Shown: in pieces, positions 31,249 to 40,528 of the stretch
Layout: every line of letters begins with the position of its first letter
Position numbering within the stretch: the stretch's first letter is position 1
Assembly (NCBI GenBank): GCA_013042995.1
Contig: JABDPB010000105.1
Coordinates: 1-64,000 of the forward strand
Direction: 5' to 3'
DNA length: 64,000 nt
Origin: Ignavibacteriaceae bacterium
GTDB taxonomy: Bacteria > Bacteroidota > Ignavibacteria > Ignavibacteriales > Ignavibacteriaceae
Made by a program: the position numbers and the translations under genes
The notes under the pieces: model-generated
Databases searched by the model: none
What the model saw: the letters and a program-made list of their open reading frames with translations, nothing else
Told to the model about the DNA's origin: nothing

Positions 31249-32697
31249 TTGGAAAGTAGATTACTTGACTATATAATTATAGCTGCTTATTTGCTCGCTG
31301 TTGCTTTTATCGGAATATTTTCCGGCGGCAGGCAAAAATCAGTTAAAGATTATTTTTTAGGGGCAAAAGAAATTCCCTGGTGGGCTGTTTGTTTTTCAAT
31401 TGTTTCTGCAGAAACCAGTGCTCTCACTTTTATTTCAATTCCGGGACTTGCATATTTAACAAATCTTAATTTCCTCCAGGTTGCTTTTGGATTTTTGATA
31501 GGAAGAATTTTTGTTGCACTTTTCTTTTTGCCCGCATACTTCAAGGGCGAGCTTGAAACTGCTTACAAATATCTCGACACAAGGTTTGGAAAAACGACAA
31601 GATCATTTGCATCAATTGTTTTTTTATTAACTCGTCTTGCAGCAGATGGTGTAAGACTTTTCGCAACTGCTATTCCGATATATTTAATGCTGCAAATAAA
31701 TCCGGTTGCAGCAATAATTTTAGTTGCGTTTATTTCACTCATCTACACTTACACCGGAGGAATAAAAGGAGTTATCTGGGTAGATGCAATTCAAATGTTT
31801 ATTTATATCGGTGGTGCAATTGTAGCGAGTATTTTTTTGTTTAATTTATTACCTGACGGTTGGAATTCAGTTATAAATGCCGCTTCAGTTGATTCTAAAT
31901 TATCAGTTTTTAATACAGGTGCAAATTTAAGTTTAATTGATTTTTTTGATGAGCCATACACTATGTTTGCAGGAATTATAGGCGGTGCATTTTTATCAAT
32001 GGCTTCCCATGGAACAGATCAACTTATTGTACAAAGGTTGCTTGCAACTAAAAATTTAAAGAGTGCAAAGAAAGCTGTTATTGGAAGCGGAATAATAATT
32101 GTATTTCAGTTCGCATTTTTTTTGGTTGTTGGAATTTTATTGTACGCTTACTACGGCTCTATGGATATTCGTTCAGATGAAATTTTTCCTAAGTTTATAA
32201 TTGAAGTTTTGCCTGCAGGTATTTCAGGATTAATTATAGCAGGATTACTCGCAGCGGCAATGTCTACTATTGCAGGATCTATTAGCTCACTTTCATCATC
32301 CGCAATGATGGATATTTTCGTTCCGTTCTTTGGAAAAAACCTAAATGAAAAGAAGAAGCTGCTCATTTCCAGAATTCTTACAGTTGGTTTTGCATCTCTA
32401 TTAATTCTGTTTGCACTAATTTTTATTGAAAGTTCTCAGGCTGTAGTAGAAGTTGCGTTGAGCATTGCATCATTTACTTACGGTGGTTTACTGGGTGCAT
32501 TTTTATTAGGCTTACTAAATAAAAATGCAAAAGAGAGAGAAGCAATAATTGCGTTTACAGCAGGAATTGCAGTTATGATTCTAGTAATTTCATTCAACTT
32601 AGTCGCATGGACTTGGTTTACTTTAGCAGGGGTAATTACAACTGTTTTTGTCGGCTCAGTGCTGACAATGATAAGGACTAAAGAATTGAAGACTTAA
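31249..32697 (+). CDS. Sodium:solute symporter (SSS family)
   Basis: The 482-residue protein has about thirteen hydrophobic segments and the SLC5/SSS pattern near the N-terminus: SVKDYFLGAKEIPWWAVCFSIVSAETSALTF. Later, GLLAAAMSTIAGSISSLSS matches the sodium-site helix. Substrates in this family include sugars, proline, pantothenate and sialic acids; the sequence does not tell which. The start is TTG at 31249 (MESRLLDYI); no ATG is suitably placed. It converges with the TPR gene, 11 bases apart. Confidence 0.9.
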   Translation: MESRLLDYIIIAAYLLAVAFIGIFSGGRQKSVKDYFLGAKEIPWWAVCFSIVSAETSALTFISIPGLAYLTNLNFLQVAFGFLIGRIFVALFFLPAYFKGELETAYKYLDTRFGKTTRSFASIVFLLTRLAADGVRLFATAIPIYLMLQINPVAAIILVAFISLIYTYTGGIKGVIWVDAIQMFIYIGGAIVASIFLFNLLPDGWNSVINAASVDSKLSVFNTGANLSLIDFFDEPYTMFAGIIGGAFLSMASHGTDQLIVQRLLATKNLKSAKKAVIGSGIIIVFQFAFFLVVGILLYAYYGSMDIRSDEIFPKFIIEVLPAGISGLIIAGLLAAAMSTIAGSISSLSSSAMMDIFVPFFGKNLNEKKKLLISRILTVGFASLLILFALIFIESSQAVVEVALSIASFTYGGLLGAFLLGLLNKNAKEREAIIAFTAGIAVMILVISFNLVAWTWFTLAGVITTVFVGSVLTMIRTKELKT

Positions 32698-32708
32698 GTT
32701 ACTTCAGA

Positions 32709-33533
32709 CTAATTTTCGCACATTTCTTTTATGTAATGATAAGCTTCGAGATGTCCAAGCTCATATGCTGCCTTTAAATCACTACAGCATCCGTCTTTAT
32801 CACCGTTTTTTTCTTTAGCCAATGCCCTTTCAAAATAAGCTGCTTCATGCCGCGGGTTTTTACTAATTGCAACAGAAAAATTTTCAATTGCTACTTCAAG
32901 ATTATGGTTGTCTTTGCTAATTAATCCAAGCATATAATAACCTTCAGCAAAGTTTGGTTCTGACTTTAAATAGCTTCGTAAATCCATTTCGGCACCATTG
33001 TAATCTTTAGTATTATAACGAGCAACGCCTCGGTAGTAAAGTGTATTGGCTTCTTTCATTTGCAATCTTATCGCTTCAGTAAAATCTGGTATTGAACTAT
33101 CATAGTTTCTGAGCCGCAATTTTGTTAGTGCACGGCAGTAGTGCCCTATTGGGTCCAATGCTTTTAACTCAATTGCATTACTGAACTCCCCTATTGCCCC
33201 TTTAAAATCGCTGTGATTGCATTTGTCAATTCCGTTTCTAACTGTTTTTGTTAAGCGATCATTTTCAATATCAAAGTATGTTTTAAACCTCATTATTTCG
33301 AGTTTAGGATCTCTTTGCGGCGGACTGTTTTTTACATGTAGTTCTGCAGTTTTTTTCGGCTGTTCTTCCTCTTCTGTTTCCTCTTCAATTGTTTCACCGC
33401 CAACGCCTTGTTCAAGAACCGCTCTTTCGCGGTAACTTAAATGCGGCTGAAGTTCTTTGCTTCCGCTTTTATATAACTTATAAAATAATACAGCAGCTGC
33501 AACAACAAGCACTGCAATAATTAACTCAAACAT
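32709..33533 (-). CDS. Membrane-anchored tetratricopeptide-repeat protein
   Basis: On the minus strand, 274 residues begin with one membrane span (about 2-20: FELIIAVLVVAAAVLFYKLY), followed by an acidic linker (EEETEEEEQ) and then several TPR units (about 105-265), for example AIGEFSNAIELKALDPIGHYCRALTKL and GVARYNTKDYNGAEMDLRSYLKSEP. TPRs serve protein contacts; no enzyme domain is seen. It stands alone between two symporter genes, convergent with one and divergent from the other. Confidence 0.85.
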   Translation of the reverse strand: MFELIIAVLVVAAAVLFYKLYKSGSKELQPHLSYRERAVLEQGVGGETIEEETEEEEQPKKTAELHVKNSPPQRDPKLEIMRFKTYFDIENDRLTKTVRNGIDKCNHSDFKGAIGEFSNAIELKALDPIGHYCRALTKLRLRNYDSSIPDFTEAIRLQMKEANTLYYRGVARYNTKDYNGAEMDLRSYLKSEPNFAEGYYMLGLISKDNHNLEVAIENFSVAISKNPRHEAAYFERALAKEKNGDKDGCCSDLKAAYELGHLEAYHYIKEMCEN

Positions 33534-33689
33534 AATTTACCGGTATTTTTAAGTGTAATTAATAATTAATATCAGCAATTTATATGCCTGAATGAATTAA
33601 ATTAAAAATGTAGAATATTTTTATTTTTTGAGCTATTTAGTAATGTTAATTCACCTATAATTTAAGATTATTTCAGGTATTATTTTCAG

Positions 33690-35429
33690 TTGCACTATTT
33701 AGACATTATTATAATTGCAGCCTATTTTATTGTTTCAATTGGTATTGCTTTATACTATTCAAGGCGTGCTGGCAAGAGCATTAACGAGTTTTTCCTTTCC
33801 GGCAGAAATCTGCCTTGGTATCTTGCGGGAATATCAATGGTAGCTACTACCTTTGCTGCTGATACACCACTCGCTGTAACCGAGCTTGTTGCAAATAATG
33901 GAATTGCAGCCAACTGGCTTTGGTGGAATTTCGCAATAGGTGGATTACTAACCGTTTTCTTTTTTGCAAAGCTTTGGAGAAGAGCAGGTATTTTAACGGA
34001 AGTTGAATTTGTCGAAATACGATATTCAGGTAAACCGGCAAAATTTTTAAGAGGATTCAGAGCTGTCTATCTCGGTTTATTTATGAACGTGATTATCATA
34101 GGCTGGGTAAATAAAGCAATGTCTTCTATTTTAGTTGGAATGTTTGGTGTAGAAGAATCAACGGTTTACTTGTATGTGTTTGGATGCATGACGGTTGTAG
34201 CAATTTACTCGGCGCTTTCAGGTTTATGGGGGGTTGTAGTTACAGATGCTTTTCAATTTGTCTTAGCAATGACCGGCTGTATAATTCTAGCCGTAATAAT
34301 TGTAAACCTGCCGCAAATAGGTGGCATAACAGGTTTAAAAGCTAGTCTGCCGGAGTCAGCCTTTGATTTCTTTCCTAATATATCGGATGCCAGCTCAGTT
34401 GCAGGTACACTGACATTAACCGTTTCATCATTCTTAGCATACATTGGTATTGTTTGGTGGGCTTCATGGTATCCGGGTGCTGAACCCGGCGGCGGCGGCT
34501 ATGTTGCACAAAGGATGATGTCAGCAAAAAATGAAAAGCATTCGCTTCTAGCAACTCTGTTTTTTCAAGTAGCCCATTATGCAATAAGACCTTGGCCATG
34601 GATAATTGTTGGGTTGTGCAGTTTACTCTTGTATCCGGAACTTGCCGAAGATGAAAAACGAATGGGCTTTATTTACGCTATGAATGATTTTCTTCCAATC
34701 GGTTTAAAGGGAATGTTAATAGCAGCGTTTTTTGCGGCTTATATGAGCACAATTGCAACACAATTAAACTGGGGGGCCTCCTATTTAATAAATGATCTTT
34801 ACAAGCGGTTCATTAATACAGATGCTGATGAAAAACACTATGTCAGTTCTTCCCGTTTCACAACCTTACTTTTAATGTTGATCTCAATTGTTGTTACGCT
34901 TTTTATTAGCAGGATTGCAGGGGCATGGGAGTTTATTATTGAGTGTGGAGCTGGAGTAGGACTGGTTTTAATTTTAAGATGGTTTTGGTGGAGAGTTAAT
35001 GCTTGGTCTGAAATTTCTGCAATGATAACGCCTTTTATTGTTTATCCCCTTGCAATTACTTCAGGTTTAGAATTTCCTGATACTATTTTTATCATAGTTC
35101 CTTCAACCACTATTATTTGGTTAACCGTTACATTCTTAACAAAGCCAACAGATAATGAGGTGCTTCTCTCATTTTACAAGAGAGTTTACCCGGGTGGGAA
35201 ATTGTGGAAACCGATTTCTTTACAATTGCCTAAAATTAAAGAGCAAAAAACATTCCTTAAAATGTTTGTTAACTGGATATTTGGAGTTCTACTTGTTTAT
35301 TCTATATTATTTGGAACAGGCAAATTGATATTTGCTGAATATATCGGCTTCGGAATTTATACAGCAATTGCCCTGTTTTCTGCGATAGTTGTAGTTAAAA
35401 ATTTATCCATTTTGCAGGAAGAAAATTAA
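33690..35429 (+). CDS. Sodium:solute symporter (SSS family), long form
   Basis: The 579-residue protein has about fourteen membrane segments with the SSS signature SINEFFLSGRNLPWYLAGISMVATTFAADTP and, later, AAFFAAYMSTIATQLNWGASYL. It is about 100 residues longer than the symporter 1 kb upstream and only distantly similar to it. The start is TTG at 33690 (MHYLDIIII). The 156-base upstream gap has no clear promoter that I can name. The HAD gene follows 8 bases after its stop. Confidence 0.9.
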   Translation: MHYLDIIIIAAYFIVSIGIALYYSRRAGKSINEFFLSGRNLPWYLAGISMVATTFAADTPLAVTELVANNGIAANWLWWNFAIGGLLTVFFFAKLWRRAGILTEVEFVEIRYSGKPAKFLRGFRAVYLGLFMNVIIIGWVNKAMSSILVGMFGVEESTVYLYVFGCMTVVAIYSALSGLWGVVVTDAFQFVLAMTGCIILAVIIVNLPQIGGITGLKASLPESAFDFFPNISDASSVAGTLTLTVSSFLAYIGIVWWASWYPGAEPGGGGYVAQRMMSAKNEKHSLLATLFFQVAHYAIRPWPWIIVGLCSLLLYPELAEDEKRMGFIYAMNDFLPIGLKGMLIAAFFAAYMSTIATQLNWGASYLINDLYKRFINTDADEKHYVSSSRFTTLLLMLISIVVTLFISRIAGAWEFIIECGAGVGLVLILRWFWWRVNAWSEISAMITPFIVYPLAITSGLEFPDTIFIIVPSTTIIWLTVTFLTKPTDNEVLLSFYKRVYPGGKLWKPISLQLPKIKEQKTFLKMFVNWIFGVLLVYSILFGTGKLIFAEYIGFGIYTAIALFSAIVVVKNLSILQEEN

Positions 35430-35437
35430 TTTAGCAG

Positions 35438-36286
35438 ATGATTGAAAAAAAAATAGCCCGAGATATAAAACTTATTGTATCTGACCTTGACGGCACATTG
35501 CTAAGTGATGATGGCAGTTTAGGAGTTGAAACGAGAAATTTAATTAAGGAATTAATTAAAGAAGGGATAAATTTTTCAATCGCCAGCGGAAGGCTTCATT
35601 CAGCTGTAGTTCCTACGGCTGAAGCGCTAAATTTAAACGGTCCCCTTATTTCACTCGATGGTGCATTAGTTAAGTATCATTCAAATGGAAAAACAATTTT
35701 TAAATTGCCGCTTGGAAGAAGACAAGTAAGCAAGGCAGTAAATTATTCAGAAGAAAATCTTATAAATATTGTTCTTTGCCATGCAGATGCAATTTATTAT
35801 ACCGATTTTAATACTGTTATTCCTTCACTTTTAAGTAAGTTTGGCGCCGAATACAAAAAGGTGGATTCGTACGAAGAATATATTAAAAACACTTTAGAAA
35901 TTGTTTGCGCAAGCGATATGAAAGATTCAATAAAAAGAATGGATGAAGCTTTTACTTTTCCTGCAGCAATCGGGTGTACCACTTCATTTTTTAAAAGTCG
36001 TAGCTACGATAATATCTATTATCTTGAAATAAGAAAATCTGGATGCAGCAAAGGGAAAGGATTAAAAAGAGTTTTAAAGCATCTAAATCTAAAGCCTGAA
36101 AACGCAGTTGTAGTTGGCGACTGGTATAACGACATAAGCTTGTTTAAAACAAAAGCTTTTAAAGTAGCCGTTGCAAATGCAATTCCAGAACTTATACATT
36201 TATCTGATTATGTTACGAAAGGCACTAACAATGAAGAAGGAGCTGCAGAAATTTTTGAAATGATTTTAAAGGCAAAAAGGAACTAA
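35438..36286 (+). CDS. Cof-type HAD-superfamily phosphatase
   Basis: The 282-residue protein has HAD motif I VSDLDGTLL (nucleophile Asp near 16), motif II in NFSIASGR, and motif IV GDWYNDISLF, with a C2B cap domain between (about 85-200). This is the Cof/YbiV class, which hydrolyses sugar phosphates and other small phosphates. The exact substrate cannot be read. It is 8 bases after the symporter and 3 before the HD phosphodiesterase gene, so the three probably share a transcript. Confidence 0.9.
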   Translation: MIEKKIARDIKLIVSDLDGTLLSDDGSLGVETRNLIKELIKEGINFSIASGRLHSAVVPTAEALNLNGPLISLDGALVKYHSNGKTIFKLPLGRRQVSKAVNYSEENLINIVLCHADAIYYTDFNTVIPSLLSKFGAEYKKVDSYEEYIKNTLEIVCASDMKDSIKRMDEAFTFPAAIGCTTSFFKSRSYDNIYYLEIRKSGCSKGKGLKRVLKHLNLKPENAVVVGDWYNDISLFKTKAFKVAVANAIPELIHLSDYVTKGTNNEEGAAEIFEMILKAKRN

Positions 36287-36289
36287 AAT

Positions 36290-38494
36290 ATGAGCTCAGA
36301 AATGGAAAGAACCAAACGTGGATTCTTCATAAAAATTATTATTGGCTTTATTACCGTTGTCCTTATTGTTTTAATGTTTCCTAAAGGCGAATCAATTGAG
36401 TTTGAAGTTTCTGAAGGAGCAATTTGGCTTTATGATGATTTAATTGCACCATTCAGTTTTCCTGTAAAAAAGGCAGAAAGCATATACCAAGCTGAACTAA
36501 ATCAAGCAAGGGTTAGTGTCTATCCTGTTTTTCTGAATAAACCTGAGAACAAAAATGTTAGTATTGATTCTTTGAGAGCTTACAGCTTACTATTAATTAA
36601 AACAATTGATTTTTACATAGATGCTGATTCTGTTCCATCCATTAATCCTACTTTCTTAAGCACCACTTCATTTTCCAAATTTTTGAACCTTCGTGTGCAG
36701 GAGAGAAATTTAATTACCGGCAGGATTCCCGGTTTAAATAAGTTATTTAGCTCTGTTGAATCTATTATCCTTTATATCTATTCAATTGGAGTTCTTGATG
36801 TTGAGGAAGGGTCAATTATGCGTGACAGTATTGCAGTCAGAACCGGTAACTTTGATCGTATTGAACCGATAAGTAAATATTTCTCACTTGGGAATGCCAA
36901 AGACGAAGTTGAAAAAGAAATTAAAAAATTAAATTATCCCAAAGATGTTGAAACGGCAGCTATTGAATTTGCAGTGCATTTTGTTTTTTCGAATATAGCT
37001 TACAGCAAAGAATTAACAGAGGAAGAAATTCGCTACGCAGAAGGCAATGTATCAAGCTACTCAGGTATCGTAAATGAAAATGAAAGAATAATCGCCCGCC
37101 ACGATAGAATCACAAAAGATGTAAAACTTAAAATCGAATCATACAAAGATGCAAAGGGAGATATGATTGGAAACGAGAGTCTTTTCTTACAGGCTCTCGG
37201 AAAGTTTATTCACATTTCACTCATTCTTTCACTTCTCGTTGCTTACATTTTTCTTTTTAGAAAGAAAATTTATTACGATAATAATAAAATTATTTTATTC
37301 GCACTTGTAATTTTATTTGTTTCGCTGATAACGTTTTTAATTAACCAGGTTGAAGTGCAGGCACCAATGCAATATTTGATTTTTATACCTGCGGCTTCAA
37401 TGCTAATAACAATAATGTTCGATTCACGAATTGGATTTTATTCAACTGTAATTTTAACTTTAATTACAGGAGCTTTAAGAGGAAACGATTACACTTTTAT
37501 GGCAATGAATTTAATTGCAGGTGGGATTGCAGTTTATTCTGTTCGGGATATAAAAAACCGCTCACAAATTTTCCGATCCTTTTTATTTATTCTTTTAGGT
37601 TATCTGCTTGGAATAATTGCATTCGGATTGGAGAGATTTGCACCTTGGTCCACAATTCTGGTTGAATCAGCATTTGCAGCATCAAACGCTCTTATTAGTC
37701 CGGCATTAACATACGGCTTGCTGATATTCTTTGAACGATTATTTAATATAACAACTGACCTGACTCTTTTGGAACTTTCAAACTTCGACAAACCATTGCT
37801 TAAAGAACTTTCGCGTAAAGCACCAGGCACCTTTAATCATTCAATGACTATGGGAACAATTGCGGAAGCTGCTGCTGAAAAAATTGGTGCAAATCCTTTG
37901 CTCGCAAGAGTCGGGGCGTACTACCATGATGTTGGAAAAACTATAACACCACATAACTTTGTTGAAAATCAGTTAAACAATCAAAACGTGCACGAAAATT
38001 TAACATCCGAAGAAAGCGTAAAACTAATTGCGCGCCATGTTAATGAAGGAATAGCTCTTGCTAAGGATCATAATCTTCCGCAGGAAATAGTAGATTTTAT
38101 TCCTATGCACCATGGCACTATGGCAATGACATATTTTTATGAGCGCGCAAAAAAGATTTATGGAGAAGAGAAAGTTAATGCTGAAGATTTTAGGTACCCG
38201 GGTCCAAAACCAAACACTAAAGAAACTGCGATTGTCATGCTTGCCGATGGTTGTGAGTCGGCAGTTCGCTCAATTGAAAATCCCGACCCGGATAAAGTTG
38301 AAAATATTATTAAGAACATATTTAAGGGCAGAATTTCTGATGGACAGCTTGATGAAGCACCGATTACTTTTAAGGATATCGCCCAAATGAGAGAAGAGTT
38401 TTTAAACATTCTACTGGGGCAACATCATAAAAGAATAAAATATCCCAAGCAGGATGAAACCGAAAAAGGAATTGAAACAGCAGAAAAAGAATAA
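36290..38494 (+). CDS. 7TM-HD phosphodiesterase of the PgpH type
   Basis: The 734-residue protein has an N-terminal membrane span, an extracytoplasmic 7TMR-HDED domain (about 45-290), seven membrane segments (about 300-490), and a C-terminal HD domain with FNHSMTMGTIAEAA, YYHDVGK and MHHGT. In Listeria, PgpH with this same architecture degrades cyclic di-AMP. That activity here is inferred from architecture. A cyclic di-AMP-type sensor domain (RCK_C) is present in the permease at 53788. Confidence 0.9.
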   Translation: MSSEMERTKRGFFIKIIIGFITVVLIVLMFPKGESIEFEVSEGAIWLYDDLIAPFSFPVKKAESIYQAELNQARVSVYPVFLNKPENKNVSIDSLRAYSLLLIKTIDFYIDADSVPSINPTFLSTTSFSKFLNLRVQERNLITGRIPGLNKLFSSVESIILYIYSIGVLDVEEGSIMRDSIAVRTGNFDRIEPISKYFSLGNAKDEVEKEIKKLNYPKDVETAAIEFAVHFVFSNIAYSKELTEEEIRYAEGNVSSYSGIVNENERIIARHDRITKDVKLKIESYKDAKGDMIGNESLFLQALGKFIHISLILSLLVAYIFLFRKKIYYDNNKIILFALVILFVSLITFLINQVEVQAPMQYLIFIPAASMLITIMFDSRIGFYSTVILTLITGALRGNDYTFMAMNLIAGGIAVYSVRDIKNRSQIFRSFLFILLGYLLGIIAFGLERFAPWSTILVESAFAASNALISPALTYGLLIFFERLFNITTDLTLLELSNFDKPLLKELSRKAPGTFNHSMTMGTIAEAAAEKIGANPLLARVGAYYHDVGKTITPHNFVENQLNNQNVHENLTSEESVKLIARHVNEGIALAKDHNLPQEIVDFIPMHHGTMAMTYFYERAKKIYGEEKVNAEDFRYPGPKPNTKETAIVMLADGCESAVRSIENPDPDKVENIIKNIFKGRISDGQLDEAPITFKDIAQMREEFLNILLGQHHKRIKYPKQDETEKGIETAEKE

Positions 38495-38510
38495 ACTCGT
38501 GTTTGCTTAA

Positions 38511-39401
38511 ATGGAAATTTTTTTGCGTGAATATATCTCTTCTCTCGAGCTTGAAAGAAACCTTTCCATCAATACAATAAAATCATACCAAAACGATTTA
38601 AACTCTTTAATTGGGTTTTTAAAAGAAATTAAAATTAATGATCCGGCGGACATCAATTATCAGCACCTATCAACTTTTTTTAAAACTTTAAATAAACTAG
38701 GACTAAGTAGCCGTTCAGCTGCGCGATATTATTCTTCAATAAAAGGATTTTTCAAATACTTATTTGCAAGCGGTTATCTACAGAAAAACCCAATGGAGAA
38801 ATTATCTGCACCTAAAGTGAGTAAAGGATTGCCTGTTGTTCTAAATGTAAATGAAGTCGAAAAAATTTTGGACTTCCCAAATACCTCAACCAAACTTGGA
38901 TTAAGAGATAAAGCACTGCTTGAAACTTTTTACGCATGCGGTTTAAGAGTTTCAGAATTAATAAACTTAAAAGTAGCAGATTTGTTTTTACAAGAAGGCA
39001 TAATACGAGTATTGGGGAAAGGATCGAAAGAAAGATTGGTCCCGATCGGTTCTTCTGCTATTCAATGGATTGAAGAATACTTAAGTAAAAGCCGTCCACT
39101 ACTCGTAAAAAAGGCGATCAGTGAAAACTTTCTTTTTTTAAATAACCGTGGCACAAGACTGTCACGTATGGGCATATGGAAAATTGTAAATCAAAGCAAG
39201 TTAGGGGCAGGAATAAAAAAAGAAGTTCATCCGCACACTTTCCGCCATTCATTTGCCACACACCTGCTTGAAGGAGGTGCCGATCTGCGAGCTGTGCAAG
39301 AAATGCTTGGACACGCTGATATTTCAACCACTCAAATTTACACACATCTCGACAGGGATTACATTAAACAAGTTCACAAGGAATATCATCCCAGGGGGTG
39401 A
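38511..39401 (+). CDS. xerD: Xer-type tyrosine recombinase
   Basis: The 296-residue protein has the SAM-like N-terminal domain and the catalytic domain with all expected residues: Arg in ACGLRVSEL, Lys in GKGSKERLVP, HxxR in HTFRHSFATH, His in LGHADIST, and the Tyr nucleophile in YTHL (about 277). Length and lack of mobile neighbours suggest the housekeeping XerC/XerD that resolves chromosome dimers at dif with FtsK. Whether it is XerC, XerD or a sole XerA-like enzyme is not clear. Confidence 0.88.
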   Translation: MEIFLREYISSLELERNLSINTIKSYQNDLNSLIGFLKEIKINDPADINYQHLSTFFKTLNKLGLSSRSAARYYSSIKGFFKYLFASGYLQKNPMEKLSAPKVSKGLPVVLNVNEVEKILDFPNTSTKLGLRDKALLETFYACGLRVSELINLKVADLFLQEGIIRVLGKGSKERLVPIGSSAIQWIEEYLSKSRPLLVKKAISENFLFLNNRGTRLSRMGIWKIVNQSKLGAGIKKEVHPHTFRHSFATHLLEGGADLRAVQEMLGHADISTTQIYTHLDRDYIKQVHKEYHPRG

Positions 39402-39477
39402 AATATTGTATTAGCCTCGGAAATGTAAGAAAATCATTGGATGAAGATTTTATTATTTTTAATGTTCAATTAATTAA

Positions 39478-40521
39478 ATGCAAAACTCTGCAGGAAAAAT
39501 GAAAGCATCTTTTCTTTCTTTTCTTTCTTTTATTTTAATTTTGTTTTTTCTATTTGCTTTGACAGGCTGCAATAAAAAGTATGAGGAACAAACAGTCCCC
39601 CAAAATGTGCCCGATACAACTGCAGTAGAAACTACAAAGCATTTTTTATTTGTTGGAAAATGGTACGGGAAAGCAGGAGTTTATAAATATGATTTGAATA
39701 CAAAAAAGCACGAAACCGTTTGGTGGCATCCAAGGGAAAATGTAAAGCTGCTTATTTCTAAAACTGAAGTTAATCCTGCATTTTTTTTTACTCTGAGAAA
39801 AACAGGATTTCAAGGTGGTTTTCCATATTTTGAAAAAGTTAAAATCTACAGAATTAGCAAAGATTTTAGCAAAACCGAATTTATTTATTCAATAAAAGAC
39901 GGAATGCAAATAACAGCACGCTGGAACAACGATGAAAATTTTGAAGTTGTATTTACAGAAATTGATAAAACTGATCCAATTTACATTAATAGACATATAA
40001 AAACCTTCGATGGCTACGGAAAATTAATTAATGATGAAATTGAAACCTTCAATCTTGTTGCTGATGGTTTTCCCGAACTGCTGCCTGAAAGAAATCCAAC
40101 TGTCTCTGCATCCGGAAGGTACGGAATTTCTGTTGTTGGAGATTCCGTTTATTTAAAAACCGCTGATGGTGACAGCTTAAAATTTATAATAGATGTAAAT
40201 CATTACTTAAAAAAAATTGAATGGAGTATTGACGAGCAGTTTGTTTTTATCTCAACCCTCGATCTTGAAAACGAATCGTTAAAAACTCAAAAGCCAGAAA
40301 CCTCTGAATTGTTTGTATATTCTATAGTAAAAGACTCGGTTGTTGCAAGCTGGAGTGGGGCAGGGATAAAAAACTTTTTTACACTCGACAGCCTGCTGGT
40401 TTTTGATAATGGTTTTGGCAGAAATTCATCTATTTTTATCTATAATTATTTAAACGAAGAATTATTCAAGAAATTTAACATAAAGGGAGAATGCGGACTA
40501 TTTTATATTCCAGAATTATAG
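39478..40521 (+). CDS. Lipoprotein with a propeller-like repeat domain
   Basis: The 347-residue product has a long hydrophobic signal ending in the lipobox FALTGC (Cys about 31). The rest shows repeated strand patterns such as GKAGVYKYDLNTKKHETVWW, ARWNNDENFEVVFTE and KKIEWSIDEQFVFISTLDLE, which recall WD40/TolB-like beta-propellers. I do not recognise a named family. It lies 7 bases before the MsbA-type gene and opens a locus whose third gene also carries propeller-like repeats. Confidence 0.6.
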   Translation: MQNSAGKMKASFLSFLSFILILFFLFALTGCNKKYEEQTVPQNVPDTTAVETTKHFLFVGKWYGKAGVYKYDLNTKKHETVWWHPRENVKLLISKTEVNPAFFFTLRKTGFQGGFPYFEKVKIYRISKDFSKTEFIYSIKDGMQITARWNNDENFEVVFTEIDKTDPIYINRHIKTFDGYGKLINDEIETFNLVADGFPELLPERNPTVSASGRYGISVVGDSVYLKTADGDSLKFIIDVNHYLKKIEWSIDEQFVFISTLDLENESLKTQKPETSELFVYSIVKDSVVASWSGAGIKNFFTLDSLLVFDNGFGRNSSIFIYNYLNEELFKKFNIKGECGLFYIPEL

Positions 40522-40528
40522 TTAAAGT

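Noticed and set aside
38511-39401. Xer recombinase as a sign of an integrated element
   Set aside because: It sits among housekeeping genes with no attachment repeats, transposase or phage genes, and fits the chromosomal XerC/D.
39402-39477. 76-base gap of tRNA size after xerD
   Set aside because: It has no cloverleaf pairing, no GTTC T-loop motif and no acceptor stem; it is plain AT-rich spacer.
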